From CAXTPV01 sp965276715 (GTDB taxonomy: Bacteria > Pseudomonadota > Alphaproteobacteria > Acetobacterales > Acetobacteraceae): a stretch of DNA of 64,000 bases. Made by a program: the position numbers and the translations under genes. Below are positions 8,354 to 17,051 of the stretch, one piece after another (the first letter of the stretch is position 1; each line of letters begins with the position of its first letter). The stretch covers positions 4,092,001 to 4,156,000 of the forward strand of contig OZ255622.1 of assembly GCA_965276715.1 (NCBI GenBank), in the 5' to 3' direction. The notes under the pieces are model-generated. The model did not search any database. It worked only from the letters and a program-made list of their open reading frames with translations, and was not told the DNA's origin.

Positions 8354-8988
8354 TCAGCCGCCTGCTGTCACTTGCGTGTTGGAGGTCCATTGGTTCGGCT
8401 TGAACAGAAGTGTCTGCTCGCCTGTTTCAGGATCGCGGGTCACTGGTGGGAACGCTCGTGCAATTTCGATCATGGCACCCACCCAGGGGTCATCCGGGTC
8501 ATAAGGTGCATCCATGCGAACGTGCTGTTGCGTCGTCGTCAGGTGATGCAGCTCATGCCAGAGCACATGGACAAGCCGGTTGTAGGCAAACCCCTTCCCG
8601 TCAACGCTGTAGTTTCCGCCTGTTGGATTGACGCAGACCCGCATGTCCGTCCGTTCCAGCACCGGAGCGGTGCCGTTGTTCCAGGCTTGTTTATAGAGCC
8701 ACATGGAGAATGCGCCTTCGCCACCGCCGACACCGGGGTGCCGCCGATGGCTTCGGCCGCGATGGAGAAGAAGCGTACGCCATGACTGGCCGCATCTTCG
8801 AGGCTGCGTGTCGTTTCGGCCATCAAGTTGGTGCCGTTCCGGTACTGAAATCCAAGATCCAAGACTTGCGCGACCTGCAGTTTAAGTTTTGGTTCGTGGA
8901 GCGCGGCAAGGTCGAAGATGGCGCTTCCCGAGCGATAAGTATTCGCTCCTGCGCCTGCAAGCGCGTTCAAGATCAGTCCTGCCGCCAC
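8354..8988 (-). pseudogene. Hypothetical HELHH (zinc-peptidase-like) protein, frameshifted
   Basis: Two frames together make one plausible chain of about 211 residues. The first starts at a GTG (8988) six bases after a GGAGG site and ends in reading sense at about AVAKAHSP (8705). The second begins at MWLYKQAWNNG (8704) and contains LVHVLWHELHHL, an HExxH zinc site with an extra histidine. One base inserted near 8705 would join them. The family is not recognised. If the frameshift is real the enzyme is dead unless the second part is translated from its own ATG at 8704. It follows the OmpA-like gene on the same strand. Base composition is lower in GC than its neighbours, suggesting transfer. 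Confidence 0.55.
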
Positions 8989-9026
8989 GGATGTCCTCCA
9001 TGCAAACCGGGGCTCATCGGTCACAT

Positions 9027-9623
9027 TCAGTCCGAGCGAGACAGGGCATCGTCGCACGCTGTCTTGTCGGCCTTCGGATGCGACGGAGAGCAGTTCCGCA
9101 CAAGCCAATCATGACGAGCCGTGACCATGTTCCGCGCGCATTGATCGCCGCCTCTGGCCAGTGTCGCCAGCACGATCCGATTTTGCGGCTCTGACACGCC
9201 CGGCTCGTTTTCCACGAACCCGCGTTCGCCGCCATCATCCCTGGTCCAGATAGCGTCAGCCGGCATTCCTCGCTTGACCAGCGCTTGGACGACGACCTGC
9301 AATCGCCGCTGCGACAGACCAGGATAGTGTCCTTCTTCCGTGCCGTCGACACGGCCGGATGCCAGCAGCGGGCCGGCATCGACGCGCCAGGCGGCCACCA
9401 GCGCATCGAGGCGCCTTCGCGCGAAATCATTCAGCTCGGCCTTTCCCTGGTCGAAGGGAATAAGCCAGGGATTCGAGGAACATGCGTCCGTCGCATACAC
9501 CGGAAACGGGTCGACAGCTTGCGCGGTCGCCAACTCGGCGTGACAGACACTCGCCGCGAGAATTGTCGCTCCGAACAGAATCCAGCGAAACGGCACGATC
9601 GCAGGCCGAGTCAGATGCGTCAT
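9027..9623 (-). CDS. OmpA-like periplasmic/outer-membrane protein
   Basis: 198 residues. A signal peptide is evident (basic start, then WILFGATILAASVCHA, cleavage near residue 30). The rest resembles an OmpA C-terminal domain: IPFDQGKAELNDFARRRLDAL, then GLSQRRLQVVVQALVKRGM and PQNRIVLATL, the pattern that binds peptidoglycan. It probably tethers the envelope or partners the downstream HELHH protein. I chose the ATG at 9623, after a G-run. The frame is also open to the ATG at 9662, which is a copy of the aminopeptidase start and would add 13 residues of that enzyme's N-terminus. Confidence 0.65.
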   Translation of the reverse strand: MTHLTRPAIVPFRWILFGATILAASVCHAELATAQAVDPFPVYATDACSSNPWLIPFDQGKAELNDFARRRLDALVAAWRVDAGPLLASGRVDGTEEGHYPGLSQRRLQVVVQALVKRGMPADAIWTRDDGGERGFVENEPGVSEPQNRIVLATLARGGDQCARNMVTARHDWLVRNCSPSHPKADKTACDDALSRSD

Positions 9624-9745
9624 GCCCCCGCGCAGCCGCGCGATCTTGTCCGCCGACGTCATCATCGCGCGATCTTGCGGTGACGATCTCGAAAAAGCCA
9701 GAAGCCAGAACCGGGGGCCCACGCCGGTCCTCGGACCCTCCGGCT
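9621..9745. repeat. 125-nt direct repeat, copy 2 (duplicated aminopeptidase start)
   Basis: This partner of 8200-8324 still encodes MMTSADKIARLRGGM, nearly the aminopeptidase N-terminus, followed at once by the OmpA-like signal peptide. The hairpin in this copy has decayed (CCGGGGG... to ...CCTCGG). The copy therefore supplies a ready-made leader and start region to the inserted gene. No inverted repeats or transposase are visible at the junctions. Confidence 0.8.
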
Positions 9746-9812
9746 TGACATCCCTCCCAGGTGGCCACCACAGCCAGCGTCCGAAATGACACGCACTTGA
9801 ACACGAGGCGGC

Positions 9813-11774
9813 ATGGCCATCGCACGCTCTGGCAGGACGCCCGTCATGGCGCTTCCGGGCTTCCTGCCCGACGCCGTGAGCTTCGGCGCGCGCACCGCGC
9901 TCGCGCTCGTGCTCGCCTATCTCGCGAGCTTCACCATCCAGCTCCAGTCGTCATCGAGCGCCGGCGTCTGCGTCGCCATCGTGATGCAGCCGCAGCCCGG
10001 CATGGCGCTGAGCAAGGCGATCAACCGGATCGCGGGCACCCTGGTCGGCGGCGCCGCGGCACTGCTGATGACGGCGGTCTTCCCGCAGGACCGCACCATG
10101 CTGCTGCTCGCCTTCCTGGCCTGGATGGCGATCTGCACCTTCGCCGGATCGCTGCTGCGCGACTTCCGCGCCTACGGCACCGTGCTCGCCGGCTACACCG
10201 CGGCGATCATCTCGATCAGCGGCATCGACCAGCCGATCACGGCGCTCGAGGTCACGCTCGACCGCGTCGCCGCGATCCTGATCGGCATCGCCAGCGTGGC
10301 GCTGGTCAACTCCCTCTTCACCTTCAACGCCGCCTACGAGAGCCTGGTCCGCGACCTCGACGCACGATGCGACGCAGCCGCGTCGCTCGCGTGCGCCGCC
10401 CTCGCCGGGCAGCTCGCCCCGACCGATATCCGGCTGACCGAGATCGGCACCGGCGTGCTGGCGCTGCGCAGTGCCGCGACCTACGCCGCCATCGAGCTGC
10501 CCGGCGGCCGCCAGCGCCGGGCCGGCGCCCGCGCCGCGATCGCGTCACTGCTGGCGATGCTGCTCGCGACCAGGGCCGTCGCCGAGACGATCGAGAACGC
10601 GCCCCGGCTCGAGCCCGCGACCCGCGACTTCCTGGCGCGCGCGCGCGCGGCCATCGGCGACCGGCATCCATCCGCTCCGCCGGACCGGCTGCCGGCCGAG
10701 CCCGCCGACGCGCACCTGATCGAGCGGGCGAGTGCGATGGTGGCCGCCCACGGTCGCGCCCTGGCCGGCGCGCGCATCCTGCGTGACGGTTCGGACGCGC
10801 GCGCCCTGCCGCCGGTCACGCTGCGCGTCCACCACGACATCCTGGGCGCACTGCTCGGCAGCCTGCGGGTCACCATCGCGACCGGTCTCGGCGCGGTGTT
10901 CTGCATCTATGCCAGCTGGCCCGGAGCGACGCTGCTGCTCGTCCAGCAGGCCGCCTTCACCGCCCTGTTCGGCATGATGCCCAATCCCGGAGCGGCCGCC
11001 ATCGGTGCGGCCATCGCGCTGCCGTTCGCCGCCATCATGGCCGGCCTGATCGGCTTCCTGGCCTTGCCGCTCGCCTCCGGCTTCGTGCCGTTCGCGCTGG
11101 TCGTCGGCGGCGGCATGTTCCTGCTCGCCACCGCCGGCCGGCACCCGCGGCTGGCCCCCTACGGTGCCTCGCTGATGCTCTACCTCACGCTGATCCTCGC
11201 CCCCGCCAACACCGAGAGCTTCGACTTCTCGACCTTCACCAACATCGTCATGGTGCAGATCCTCGCCGTCGCCTTCATGGTGCTCGCCTTCCGCTTCGTC
11301 CTGCCGGTGTCGCCGTCGCGGCGGCTGCGCCGGCTGACGGATGCGGCGGTCGAGCAGTTGCGCGCGACGCTGCGGTCGCGCGATCCGCCGTCGGAGGCAG
11401 CGCAGCAATCCCTCGGCAGCGACCGGCTCGCCCTCGCACTCACCTGGAGCAGCGGCGCCTACCGGCCGCGGCCGGCCGCCTTCCAGCGTCTGCGCGGCTT
11501 GATCTATCTCGATCTGGCGCTGTCGCGCGCCCTGTCCGGGCTCCGATCCCTGGCCCCGCTGCCGGCGCTGGACGGGCTGGCCGCGGAGGCGTCACGCCTG
11601 CTGTGCCGCGCCGACGCGAGCGGCCTGGAGGCGATCGGCCGCCGCATCCTGGCCGATCCCGGCGCCGCCGCGCACCACGAGGCGGCGCTGCGCGCGGCCT
11701 CCGGCCTGCATGGCGCGTCGCTTCTGCTGGCCCGCCACGGCCGCGCGCTCCGCCGATACGGCGTGCTGGACTGA
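9813..11774 (+). CDS. FUSC/AaeB-family efflux transporter
   Basis: 653 residues with the two-block layout of FUSC proteins. There is an N-terminal membrane block (about residues 20-170, with ARTALALVLAYLASF and LVGGAAALLMTAVF), a cytoplasmic middle, a second membrane block (about 345-500) and a cytoplasmic helical tail. AaeB-type proteins export aromatic carboxylic acids such as p-hydroxybenzoate across the inner membrane. Two bases separate it from the DUF1656 gene, and an HlyD gene follows, giving the standard three-part AaeB-AaeX-AaeA set. No outer-membrane TolC-type gene is in the operon, so one must be borrowed. No adjacent LysR regulator is present. Confidence 0.88.
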   Translation: MAIARSGRTPVMALPGFLPDAVSFGARTALALVLAYLASFTIQLQSSSSAGVCVAIVMQPQPGMALSKAINRIAGTLVGGAAALLMTAVFPQDRTMLLLAFLAWMAICTFAGSLLRDFRAYGTVLAGYTAAIISISGIDQPITALEVTLDRVAAILIGIASVALVNSLFTFNAAYESLVRDLDARCDAAASLACAALAGQLAPTDIRLTEIGTGVLALRSAATYAAIELPGGRQRRAGARAAIASLLAMLLATRAVAETIENAPRLEPATRDFLARARAAIGDRHPSAPPDRLPAEPADAHLIERASAMVAAHGRALAGARILRDGSDARALPPVTLRVHHDILGALLGSLRVTIATGLGAVFCIYASWPGATLLLVQQAAFTALFGMMPNPGAAAIGAAIALPFAAIMAGLIGFLALPLASGFVPFALVVGGGMFLLATAGRHPRLAPYGASLMLYLTLILAPANTESFDFSTFTNIVMVQILAVAFMVLAFRFVLPVSPSRRLRRLTDAAVEQLRATLRSRDPPSEAAQQSLGSDRLALALTWSSGAYRPRPAAFQRLRGLIYLDLALSRALSGLRSLAPLPALDGLAAEASRLLCRADASGLEAIGRRILADPGAAAHHEAALRAASGLHGASLLLARHGRALRRYGVLD

Positions 11775-11776
11775 CC

Positions 11777-11971
11777 ATGCTGCGCGAGACCAACTTCTTC
11801 GGCGTGTATTTCTCGCCGCTCGTCGCCTACATGGCCGCGGCCGCGCTGATCTATGTTCCGCTGCATGCCCTGCTCGGCCGGGCCGGCCTGCTCCGCTGGG
11901 CCTGGAACGCGCCGCTCGCCGGCGGCGCGCTCTATATCTGCATCCTTGGCCTGCTCGTGGTCTGGTTCTGA
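11777..11971 (+). CDS. DUF1656 (AaeX-like) small membrane protein
   Basis: 64 residues with two hydrophobic helices (LVAYMAAAALIYVPLHALLG and GGALYICILGLLVVWF) and the family start ETNFFGVYFSPL. AaeX proteins always sit between FUSC and HlyD genes of aromatic-acid efflux systems; their exact role is unknown. It starts two bases after the FUSC stop and ends nine bases before the HlyD gene, so the three are one transcript. Confidence 0.85.
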   Translation: MLRETNFFGVYFSPLVAYMAAAALIYVPLHALLGRAGLLRWAWNAPLAGGALYICILGLLVVWF

Positions 11972-11980
11972 GGACGAACG

Positions 11981-12907
11981 ATGTTCCGCACCGCGCGCCG
12001 GCTGTTCCGCTCGACCGTCACGATCGTCATCCTCGTCCTCGCCGCCCTCGCCGGCGTCGCGATCTGGAACCACTACCTGACCAGCCCGTGGACGCGCGAC
12101 GGCCAGGTCCTCGCCTACGTCGTCTACCAGGCGCCGGAGGTGTCGGGCCGGGTGGTCAAGCTGAACGTCGACGACAACCAGGTCGTCCACCGCGGCGACG
12201 TGCTCTACGAGATCGATCCGACCGACTACGAGGTGAGCGTCGCCAACGCCCAGGCGACCGTCGCCAGCCGCAACGCCGACCTGCAGAACAAGACCGTCGA
12301 GGCGCAGCGCCGGGCCAGGCTCACCACCCTGTCGACATCCATCGAGCAGAAGCAGGCCTACAGCGCGACGGCGCAGGTCGCCGCGGCCGACTATGCCGCC
12401 GCGGTCGCCCAGCTGCACCAGGCCCAGGTCAATCTCGAGCGCTGCCGGGTCCGCTCGCCGGTCAACGGCTACGTCACCAACCTGCAGCTCCGCCAGGGCG
12501 ACTACGCGACCGCCGGGACGCGCAACCTCGCCTTGCTCGACAGCGACAGTTTCTGGGTGGTCGGCTATTTCGAGGAGACCAAGCTCGCCGGGATCCATCT
12601 CGGCGATCCGGCGACCGCGGCGCTGATGGGGTTTCGCGAGCCGGTGCGCGGCCATGTCGACAGCATCGCGCGCGGCATCAACACGCCCAACACCGATCCC
12701 GGCGCGCTCGGCCTCGCGTCGGTCGACCCGGTGTTCACCTGGGTTCGCCTGGCCCAGCGGATCCCGGTGCGTGTCCACATCGATCACGTCCCGCCGAGCG
12801 TGACCATCGCCGCCGGCATGACCGCCACCGTCACGATCGGCGTCCGCCAACCGAAATCGTCCACCCACGGCCTGATCTCCCGGCTGCTGACCCAGGTCAA
12901 CGGGTAG
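11981..12907 (+). CDS. HlyD-family periplasmic adaptor (AaeA-like)
   Basis: 308 residues. One N-terminal membrane anchor (TVTIVILVLAALAGVAIW) precedes the lipoyl half-motif APEVSGRVVKLNVDDNQVV near residue 50. A helical hairpin (about residues 85-150) follows, then the second half-motif RVRSPVNGYVTNLQLRQGDY and a beta-barrel domain with VVGYFEETKLAGI. It links the FUSC pump to an outer-membrane channel. Third gene of the efflux operon. Confidence 0.9.
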   Translation: MFRTARRLFRSTVTIVILVLAALAGVAIWNHYLTSPWTRDGQVLAYVVYQAPEVSGRVVKLNVDDNQVVHRGDVLYEIDPTDYEVSVANAQATVASRNADLQNKTVEAQRRARLTTLSTSIEQKQAYSATAQVAAADYAAAVAQLHQAQVNLERCRVRSPVNGYVTNLQLRQGDYATAGTRNLALLDSDSFWVVGYFEETKLAGIHLGDPATAALMGFREPVRGHVDSIARGINTPNTDPGALGLASVDPVFTWVRLAQRIPVRVHIDHVPPSVTIAAGMTATVTIGVRQPKSSTHGLISRLLTQVNG

Positions 12908-12965
12908 TCACAGCCGGATCAGATGACCGTCCAGAGCCCTGGCAAAAGCCGCAGGCCATGGCAGG

Positions 12966-13814
12966 CTACATGTGACTACGCTGGAGGAGGATCATGGCCA
13001 CATCGAGCGCGAAGCCCTCGCTGCATTCACCTGGGTGGAACCCGACGACCCAATCATGCCAATCATCGAAAGAGCGTTCACCGATCGGGCTTGCCAAGTG
13101 AGCCGCGATCAAAGAACCACATGACATCGAGATCACGAGACCGCGGGCGGACTGCACGATGTTTTGGTCCATGACAAAGCCCGGCGGTTGCTGGAGCCAG
13201 TATCGCGGTCGCAGGACAATGTCTCCGGTTGCGCCGTCGACGGTCCCGGCGAGCACGTAGCATCCTGTCGGAACGGAAGAATTTGATGGTAACGGACCGA
13301 AGCGGAACACTGCTTTCAGGCGACCGGGTCCGACTGCCGTGACGGCCAGATCGAGAGCCGTCAGGCCCTGCAGCCACGATCATCGCTTCCACTTGATTGT
13401 CGCCGCGTCGCCGTGACGCAACATCCAGGATACACGGGCTCCTGGCTTTCTTTTCGTGTGAATGACCGCATGCCGAGCGAGGCCAGCCCGAAGAACCGCG
13501 TGCCTGGCCGGGCGGCCAGCATCACGGCGTCGTCGTCTCGGCGCGTTCCGACCACCCGGCTTGCCGTCACGCACGGTGATCGACCCCATATAGACGTAGG
13601 AATGGATGGCGAGGTTGACGTCGGGCTCCACGCGCGGCTCGGTCATCGACCAGCGCATGCGCCGGCCGGACTTGTGGACGTCGACAAGGATCTTGAAGAA
13701 GCAGTCCTTCGTGTAAGCCTTGCTGCGGTCGAGGGCCCGAAAGTCCGGCGCCGTCGAACGGTCGGCCGCTCTCGCGCCCGTCGGGCTGATGGCAGCGACC
13801 GCTTCCGTCGTCAT
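12966..13814 (-). pseudogene. Degraded hypothetical gene with in-frame stop
   Basis: From an ATG at 13814 (GGAG eight bases upstream) the frame encodes MTTEAVAAISPTGARAAD and a conserved-looking stretch KAYTKDCFFKILVDVHKSGR, then a poorly coding arginine-rich part. It meets a TGA at 13380-13382. The same frame continues after the stop with QGLTALDLAVTAVGPGRLKA and PTGCYVLAGTVDGATGDIVL and WLQQPPGFVM. I recall this second pattern (QG.T.L.L, then P.G.Y...GT.D..TG...L, then W...PPGYVM) as a small recurring domain in caspase-like and hypothetical bacterial proteins. After PPGFVM the similarity breaks off. I infer a decayed gene; two separate short genes are the alternative. Confidence 0.4.
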
Positions 13815-14178
13815 GTGGCTCTCCATTTTCAATGATTGTTCGCAGCCGCACTCGGCCGAGCCGTGTTGCAACGCGTGCCGGCAGCCGGCGATCGCGCGTT
13901 TCGTCGCACGCTTCGACCGTTCGTCGCGAACCCCGCCCCTCCAGCCTGTCCATTTCCGGATGCGCAATGTTCGCGCCACGCAGGCTGGGTATATGTAGCG
14001 CCGTGCAATCGGAATGTGGCAGACGCGCAATAGATGGCCGGTTTCGACGCACATTGCCTGAGATGGATGGGAGCATCCGACGCAGATTGGCTGAGACACA
14101 GCGGCAACTGGGATCGGCTTACGCGAGCCTCCGCCTAGTCATCGGAGTTCCTGTCGTTCTCCGGATGACTGGCACGTG
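13815..14178. other. Intergenic stretch without a supported gene
   Basis: 364 bases between the decayed gene and the first SDR gene. Open frames exist on both strands, but none has a recognisable family, a convincing ribosome-binding site or a coding-like amino-acid composition. I see no strong hairpin. Confidence 0.4.
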
Positions 14179-14967
14179 TCACCAGGGCAAGCGGTCGTCT
14201 AGAAAGAAGAAGCCGCCGGTCGGGCCGTCGGCGTCCAAGCTGGCGTATCGGATCGCCGTTCGAGCTCCTTCCTCGATGTCCATGTCCGCATGCAAGCTGC
14301 CCATCGTCGTCCTGACCCACCCCGGATGGATCGCGTTGACCTTGACGGTCGTGCCGCGCAGCTCCTCGGCAAGCAGGATGGTAAAGGCGTTCAGCGCTGC
14401 CTTGGACGTATCGTATCCGAGCGCCTTGATGGGGTAGACAGGCGAGGTCGGGTCGGAGAGATGAGCAAGCGATCCCCTGATGCTCGACACGTTGACGACG
14501 CGGCCCGCTTCCGACCGCCTCAGAAGGGGCATCAAGACCTGGGTCAGGAACACCGGTGCGAAGAAGTTTGCCTCGAATGTCTGCCGCAGGACCGATGCCG
14601 GCGCCGCGCTGGGCGGCTTGGTGGGCGGTGTCGCGGCGTCTGCGCTGTCCAGCCAGACACCGGCATTATTGACGAGGATGTCGAGCTTGCCATGAGCCGC
14701 GTCAATGACGGCAAAGGTGGCGCTTCTATCCGTTTCGCTTGTGACGTCGAGTTTGACGGCGGAAGCCTGACGCCCGTCCGCCCGTAACCCGTCAACGACA
14801 GCTTGCGCCTTAGCCTCGTCTCGCGCCGCGACGATGACATGCGCGCTTCGTGCAGCGAGCTGGCGGCATATCTCTTTGCCGATACCACGGGCACCACCGG
14901 TGACGAGCGCGGTCTTGCCGGAAAGGGCGTCATCAGACGCAGACAGGCTGGACCTCATGACCGTCAT
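14179..14967 (-). CDS. Short-chain dehydrogenase/reductase (carbonyl-reductase-like)
   Basis: 262 residues of classical SDR fold: cofactor loop TGGARGIGKEI near residue 26, DVTSETDR, NNAG, catalytic serine in NVSSIRGSL and YDTSKAALN with the tyrosine-lysine pair. The basic residues after the second strand (AARDEAKAQ) suggest NADP(H). It resembles bacterial homologues of human carbonyl reductase. The substrate is unknown. I chose the ATG at 14967 because AGGGA lies just upstream; a second ATG follows three codons later. Same strand as the next SDR gene upstream, with a gap of about 170 bases. Confidence 0.85.
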   Translation of the reverse strand: MTVMRSSLSASDDALSGKTALVTGGARGIGKEICRQLAARSAHVIVAARDEAKAQAVVDGLRADGRQASAVKLDVTSETDRSATFAVIDAAHGKLDILVNNAGVWLDSADAATPPTKPPSAAPASVLRQTFEANFFAPVFLTQVLMPLLRRSEAGRVVNVSSIRGSLAHLSDPTSPVYPIKALGYDTSKAALNAFTILLAEELRGTTVKVNAIHPGWVRTTMGSLHADMDIEEGARTAIRYASLDADGPTGGFFFLDDRLPW

Positions 14968-15133
14968 TGCTTCCCTGTTTCGAATGATTCGTCGGTGGCT
15001 GCGGCCGCAACCGCAAGCGCGCCATCCGCTACCACAGGCTCGCGGCCGACTTCGCCTCCGCGGTCGCGCGTGCCATCGTCGCGTCCTGGTGCCGAGGGCG
15101 TCGAAGCCTATCGATTGGTTTTGGGATATTCCA

Positions 15134-15883
15134 TCAGACCTGAGCCGCACCACCATCGGCGAACAACTCGCTGCCGGTGACGTAGCTGCTGTCGTCCGAA
15201 GCGAGGAAGAGAGCCGCCGCCGCTACTTCATCGGGATCACCCATCCGGCCGAGCGGAGTCGCTGCTTCCGAGGCAGCCACGAACGCACGGTTCTGCTCTT
15301 CGGTCGCGGTGAGACCATGCCAGCCAGGCGTCGACGTCGCGCCCGGCACGAGAACGTTCACGCGGATGCGGCGCGGTGCCAGTTCCTGGCTCCAGGAGCG
15401 GGCGAAGTTGCGGATCGCCGCCTTGCTGGCGCTGTACACGCTGAACGCCGGCACTCCGGTATTACCAGCCGTCGAGCCCGTCAGGATCACCGACCCGCCG
15501 TCGCGCAGCAGCGGCAGCGCCTTCTGCACGGTGAACAGCGTGCCCTTGACGTTGGTGGCGAAGGTGCGGTCGACATGCTCCTCCGTGATCTCGGGCAGTG
15601 CCACGAACTCGCCGCCGCCGGCATTCGCAAACAGCACGTCGATCCGCCCTGCCTCTTCGCGGACGATCCGGTAGAGCCGATCGAGATCGGCCAGGTTCGC
15701 GATGTCACCCTGAATTCCACGTGCGTCGCCCCCGACCGCAGCCACTGCCGTGTCGAGCTCGGCCTGCCGCCGGCCGGTCATGAACATTCGTGCGCCTTCC
15801 CGGGCAAAGCGCCTCGCGCTCGCCAGCCCGATGCCGCTGTTGGCACCCGTGATGACCGCCACCTTGCCCTTGAGCCTGTCCAT
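15134..15883 (-). CDS. Short-chain dehydrogenase/reductase (glucose 1-dehydrogenase-like)
   Basis: 249 residues. TGANSGIGLASARRF binds the cofactor, ANAGGGEF replaces the usual NNAG, the catalytic serine lies in ILTGSTAG and the YSASKAAIRN motif supplies tyrosine and lysine. It ends SYVTGSELFADGGAAQV, as most classical SDRs do. The arginines in TGRRQAEL after strand two suggest NADP(H). The ATG at 15883 has a GGAGACGAC leader. It is divergent from an HxlR regulator, the usual arrangement for an SDR repressed by HxlR and induced by electrophiles. Confidence 0.87.
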   Translation of the reverse strand: MDRLKGKVAVITGANSGIGLASARRFAREGARMFMTGRRQAELDTAVAAVGGDARGIQGDIANLADLDRLYRIVREEAGRIDVLFANAGGGEFVALPEITEEHVDRTFATNVKGTLFTVQKALPLLRDGGSVILTGSTAGNTGVPAFSVYSASKAAIRNFARSWSQELAPRRIRVNVLVPGATSTPGWHGLTATEEQNRAFVAASEAATPLGRMGDPDEVAAAALFLASDDSSYVTGSELFADGGAAQV

Positions 15884-15942
15884 TTGTCGTCTCCGTCCAT
15901 CGACGAACGCGATATGGAACAACACCCCCTACCAGGCTAGAA

Positions 15943-15958
15943 CCTACCTCAAGGTAAG
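15943..15958. promoter_or_regulatory. Inverted repeat, candidate HxlR operator
   Basis: CCTACCTCAAGGTAAG reads 12 of 16 positions the same on its reverse complement; the core is TACCT-CA-AGGTA. HxlR/YodB-type repressors bind TAC...GTA palindromes. The site lies between the divergent SDR and hxlR-like genes and ends 15 bases before the regulator start, so it could silence both. Confidence 0.6.
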
Positions 15959-15972
15959 TGCGGATCAGGATC

Positions 15973-16338
15973 ATGACGAACGCAGAACCTGTGTGTGGCC
16001 TCGATGTCGCGTTGGCCGTGCTGGGAGGAAAATGGAAGCCGTTGATCCTCTACCATCTCAATTCGGGTCCCAAGCGGTTCGGCGACCTCAAGCGGCTGGT
16101 CACGGGCATCAGCGAGAAGGTGCTGATCCAGCAGTTGCGCGAGCTGGCCGTGGTGGGCGTCTTGGTCCGTCACGACTACCAGAGGGTGCCACCGATGGTG
16201 GACTACACCATGACCCCGTTCGGCATGACGCTCGTGCAAACGCTCATGCCGTTGTGCAAGTGGGGAAACGAGCATCGAGCTCAGGTCGAGGAGATCATGC
16301 TTGCGCGCTCGTCAGAACGGGACACCCGGACAGGTTGA
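15973..16338 (+). CDS. HxlR family transcriptional regulator
   Basis: 121 residues spanning the whole winged HTH of the HxlR family: CGLDVALAVLGGKWKPLILY at the start (with the conserved cysteine of redox or electrophile sensors), then RFGDLKRLVTGISEKVLIQQ, LRELAVVGVLVR and the wing YQRVPPMVDYTMTPFG. The cysteine near residue 7 is the kind used by YodB/HypR to sense quinones or disulfide stress. Divergent from the SDR gene, with a palindrome between them. A GTG at 15958 is a possible alternative start but would sit inside the palindrome. Confidence 0.9.
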   Translation: MTNAEPVCGLDVALAVLGGKWKPLILYHLNSGPKRFGDLKRLVTGISEKVLIQQLRELAVVGVLVRHDYQRVPPMVDYTMTPFGMTLVQTLMPLCKWGNEHRAQVEEIMLARSSERDTRTG

Positions 16339-16425
16339 GCCTGTCCTGAACTCGAACGCAGTCCCGAGGCAGCTTCATCTTGCGGTCGAACAGTGGCAGA
16401 AGGTCGAGCCTCACGCTCTTGATTG

Positions 16426-16974
16426 TCAGACGACCGTGAGGACGACCTTGCCCTGGATGCTGCCGCTGTTGGCGCGCTCATGCGCTCGCGACGCATCGGC
16501 CGGCTTGGATGTGCTGTCCAAGACGACACGGACAGTGCCGTCATCGAGCAGGCGAGCGGCTTGCGCCAGTTGCTTGCCGTTCGAGCGGACTTGTGTCGAT
16601 GGCACGACGATCCCCAGGTTCTCCGCTTCCTCGTGGCCGGTGAAGCCCAGCGGGTTGACTAGGAACAGCGCGCCGCCCCGCTTCACCGCGTGCAGGAAAC
16701 GTTCCATCTTCGCACCGCCGACCGCATCGAGAACGAGGTCCACGTCGCGCACAACCTCGTCGGCATCCGTCTTGGTGTAGTCGATGAATTGATCGACACC
16801 GAGGTCGCGCATCAACGCATCGTTCTTGCCAGACGCGACGGCAATGATGTGCGCACCCTTCCACTTCGCGAATTGGACGGCCCGGTGCCCAATGCCGCCG
16901 CCGTTGGCGAGAACCGTTTTGCCTAGGAGCGGCATCGGCTCAGGGTCACGATGAAGCGAACCCGTTCCAGTCAT
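16426..16974 (-). pseudogene. Truncated zinc-type alcohol dehydrogenase/quinone oxidoreductase (MDR)
   Basis: 182 residues correspond only to the C-terminal half of a ~320-residue medium-chain dehydrogenase. The Rossmann segment TVLANGGGIGHRAVQFAKWK is near residue 20, then DQFIDYTKTD, DLVLDAVGG and a final IQGKVVLTVV. The N-terminal GroES-like catalytic domain is missing. What precedes the Rossmann fold is only about 18 residues with no resemblance to it. The cofactor loop is also damaged: GGGIG stands where GAAGGVG is expected. I read it as a remnant, most likely non-functional. It lies between the HxlR and LysR genes. Confidence 0.75.
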
Positions 16975-17051
16975 TCCGGCACCTCAGCCCGCCGCCAGCA
17001 GCTATACTTTCGCAATGAAAACTTCGCGAGCCGGACCAAGCGGTCCGTTTG

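Noticed and set aside
12923..13174. Plus-strand 83-codon frame after the HlyD gene
   Set aside because: It is antisense to the decayed gene and rich in Arg/Ser/His with no motif.
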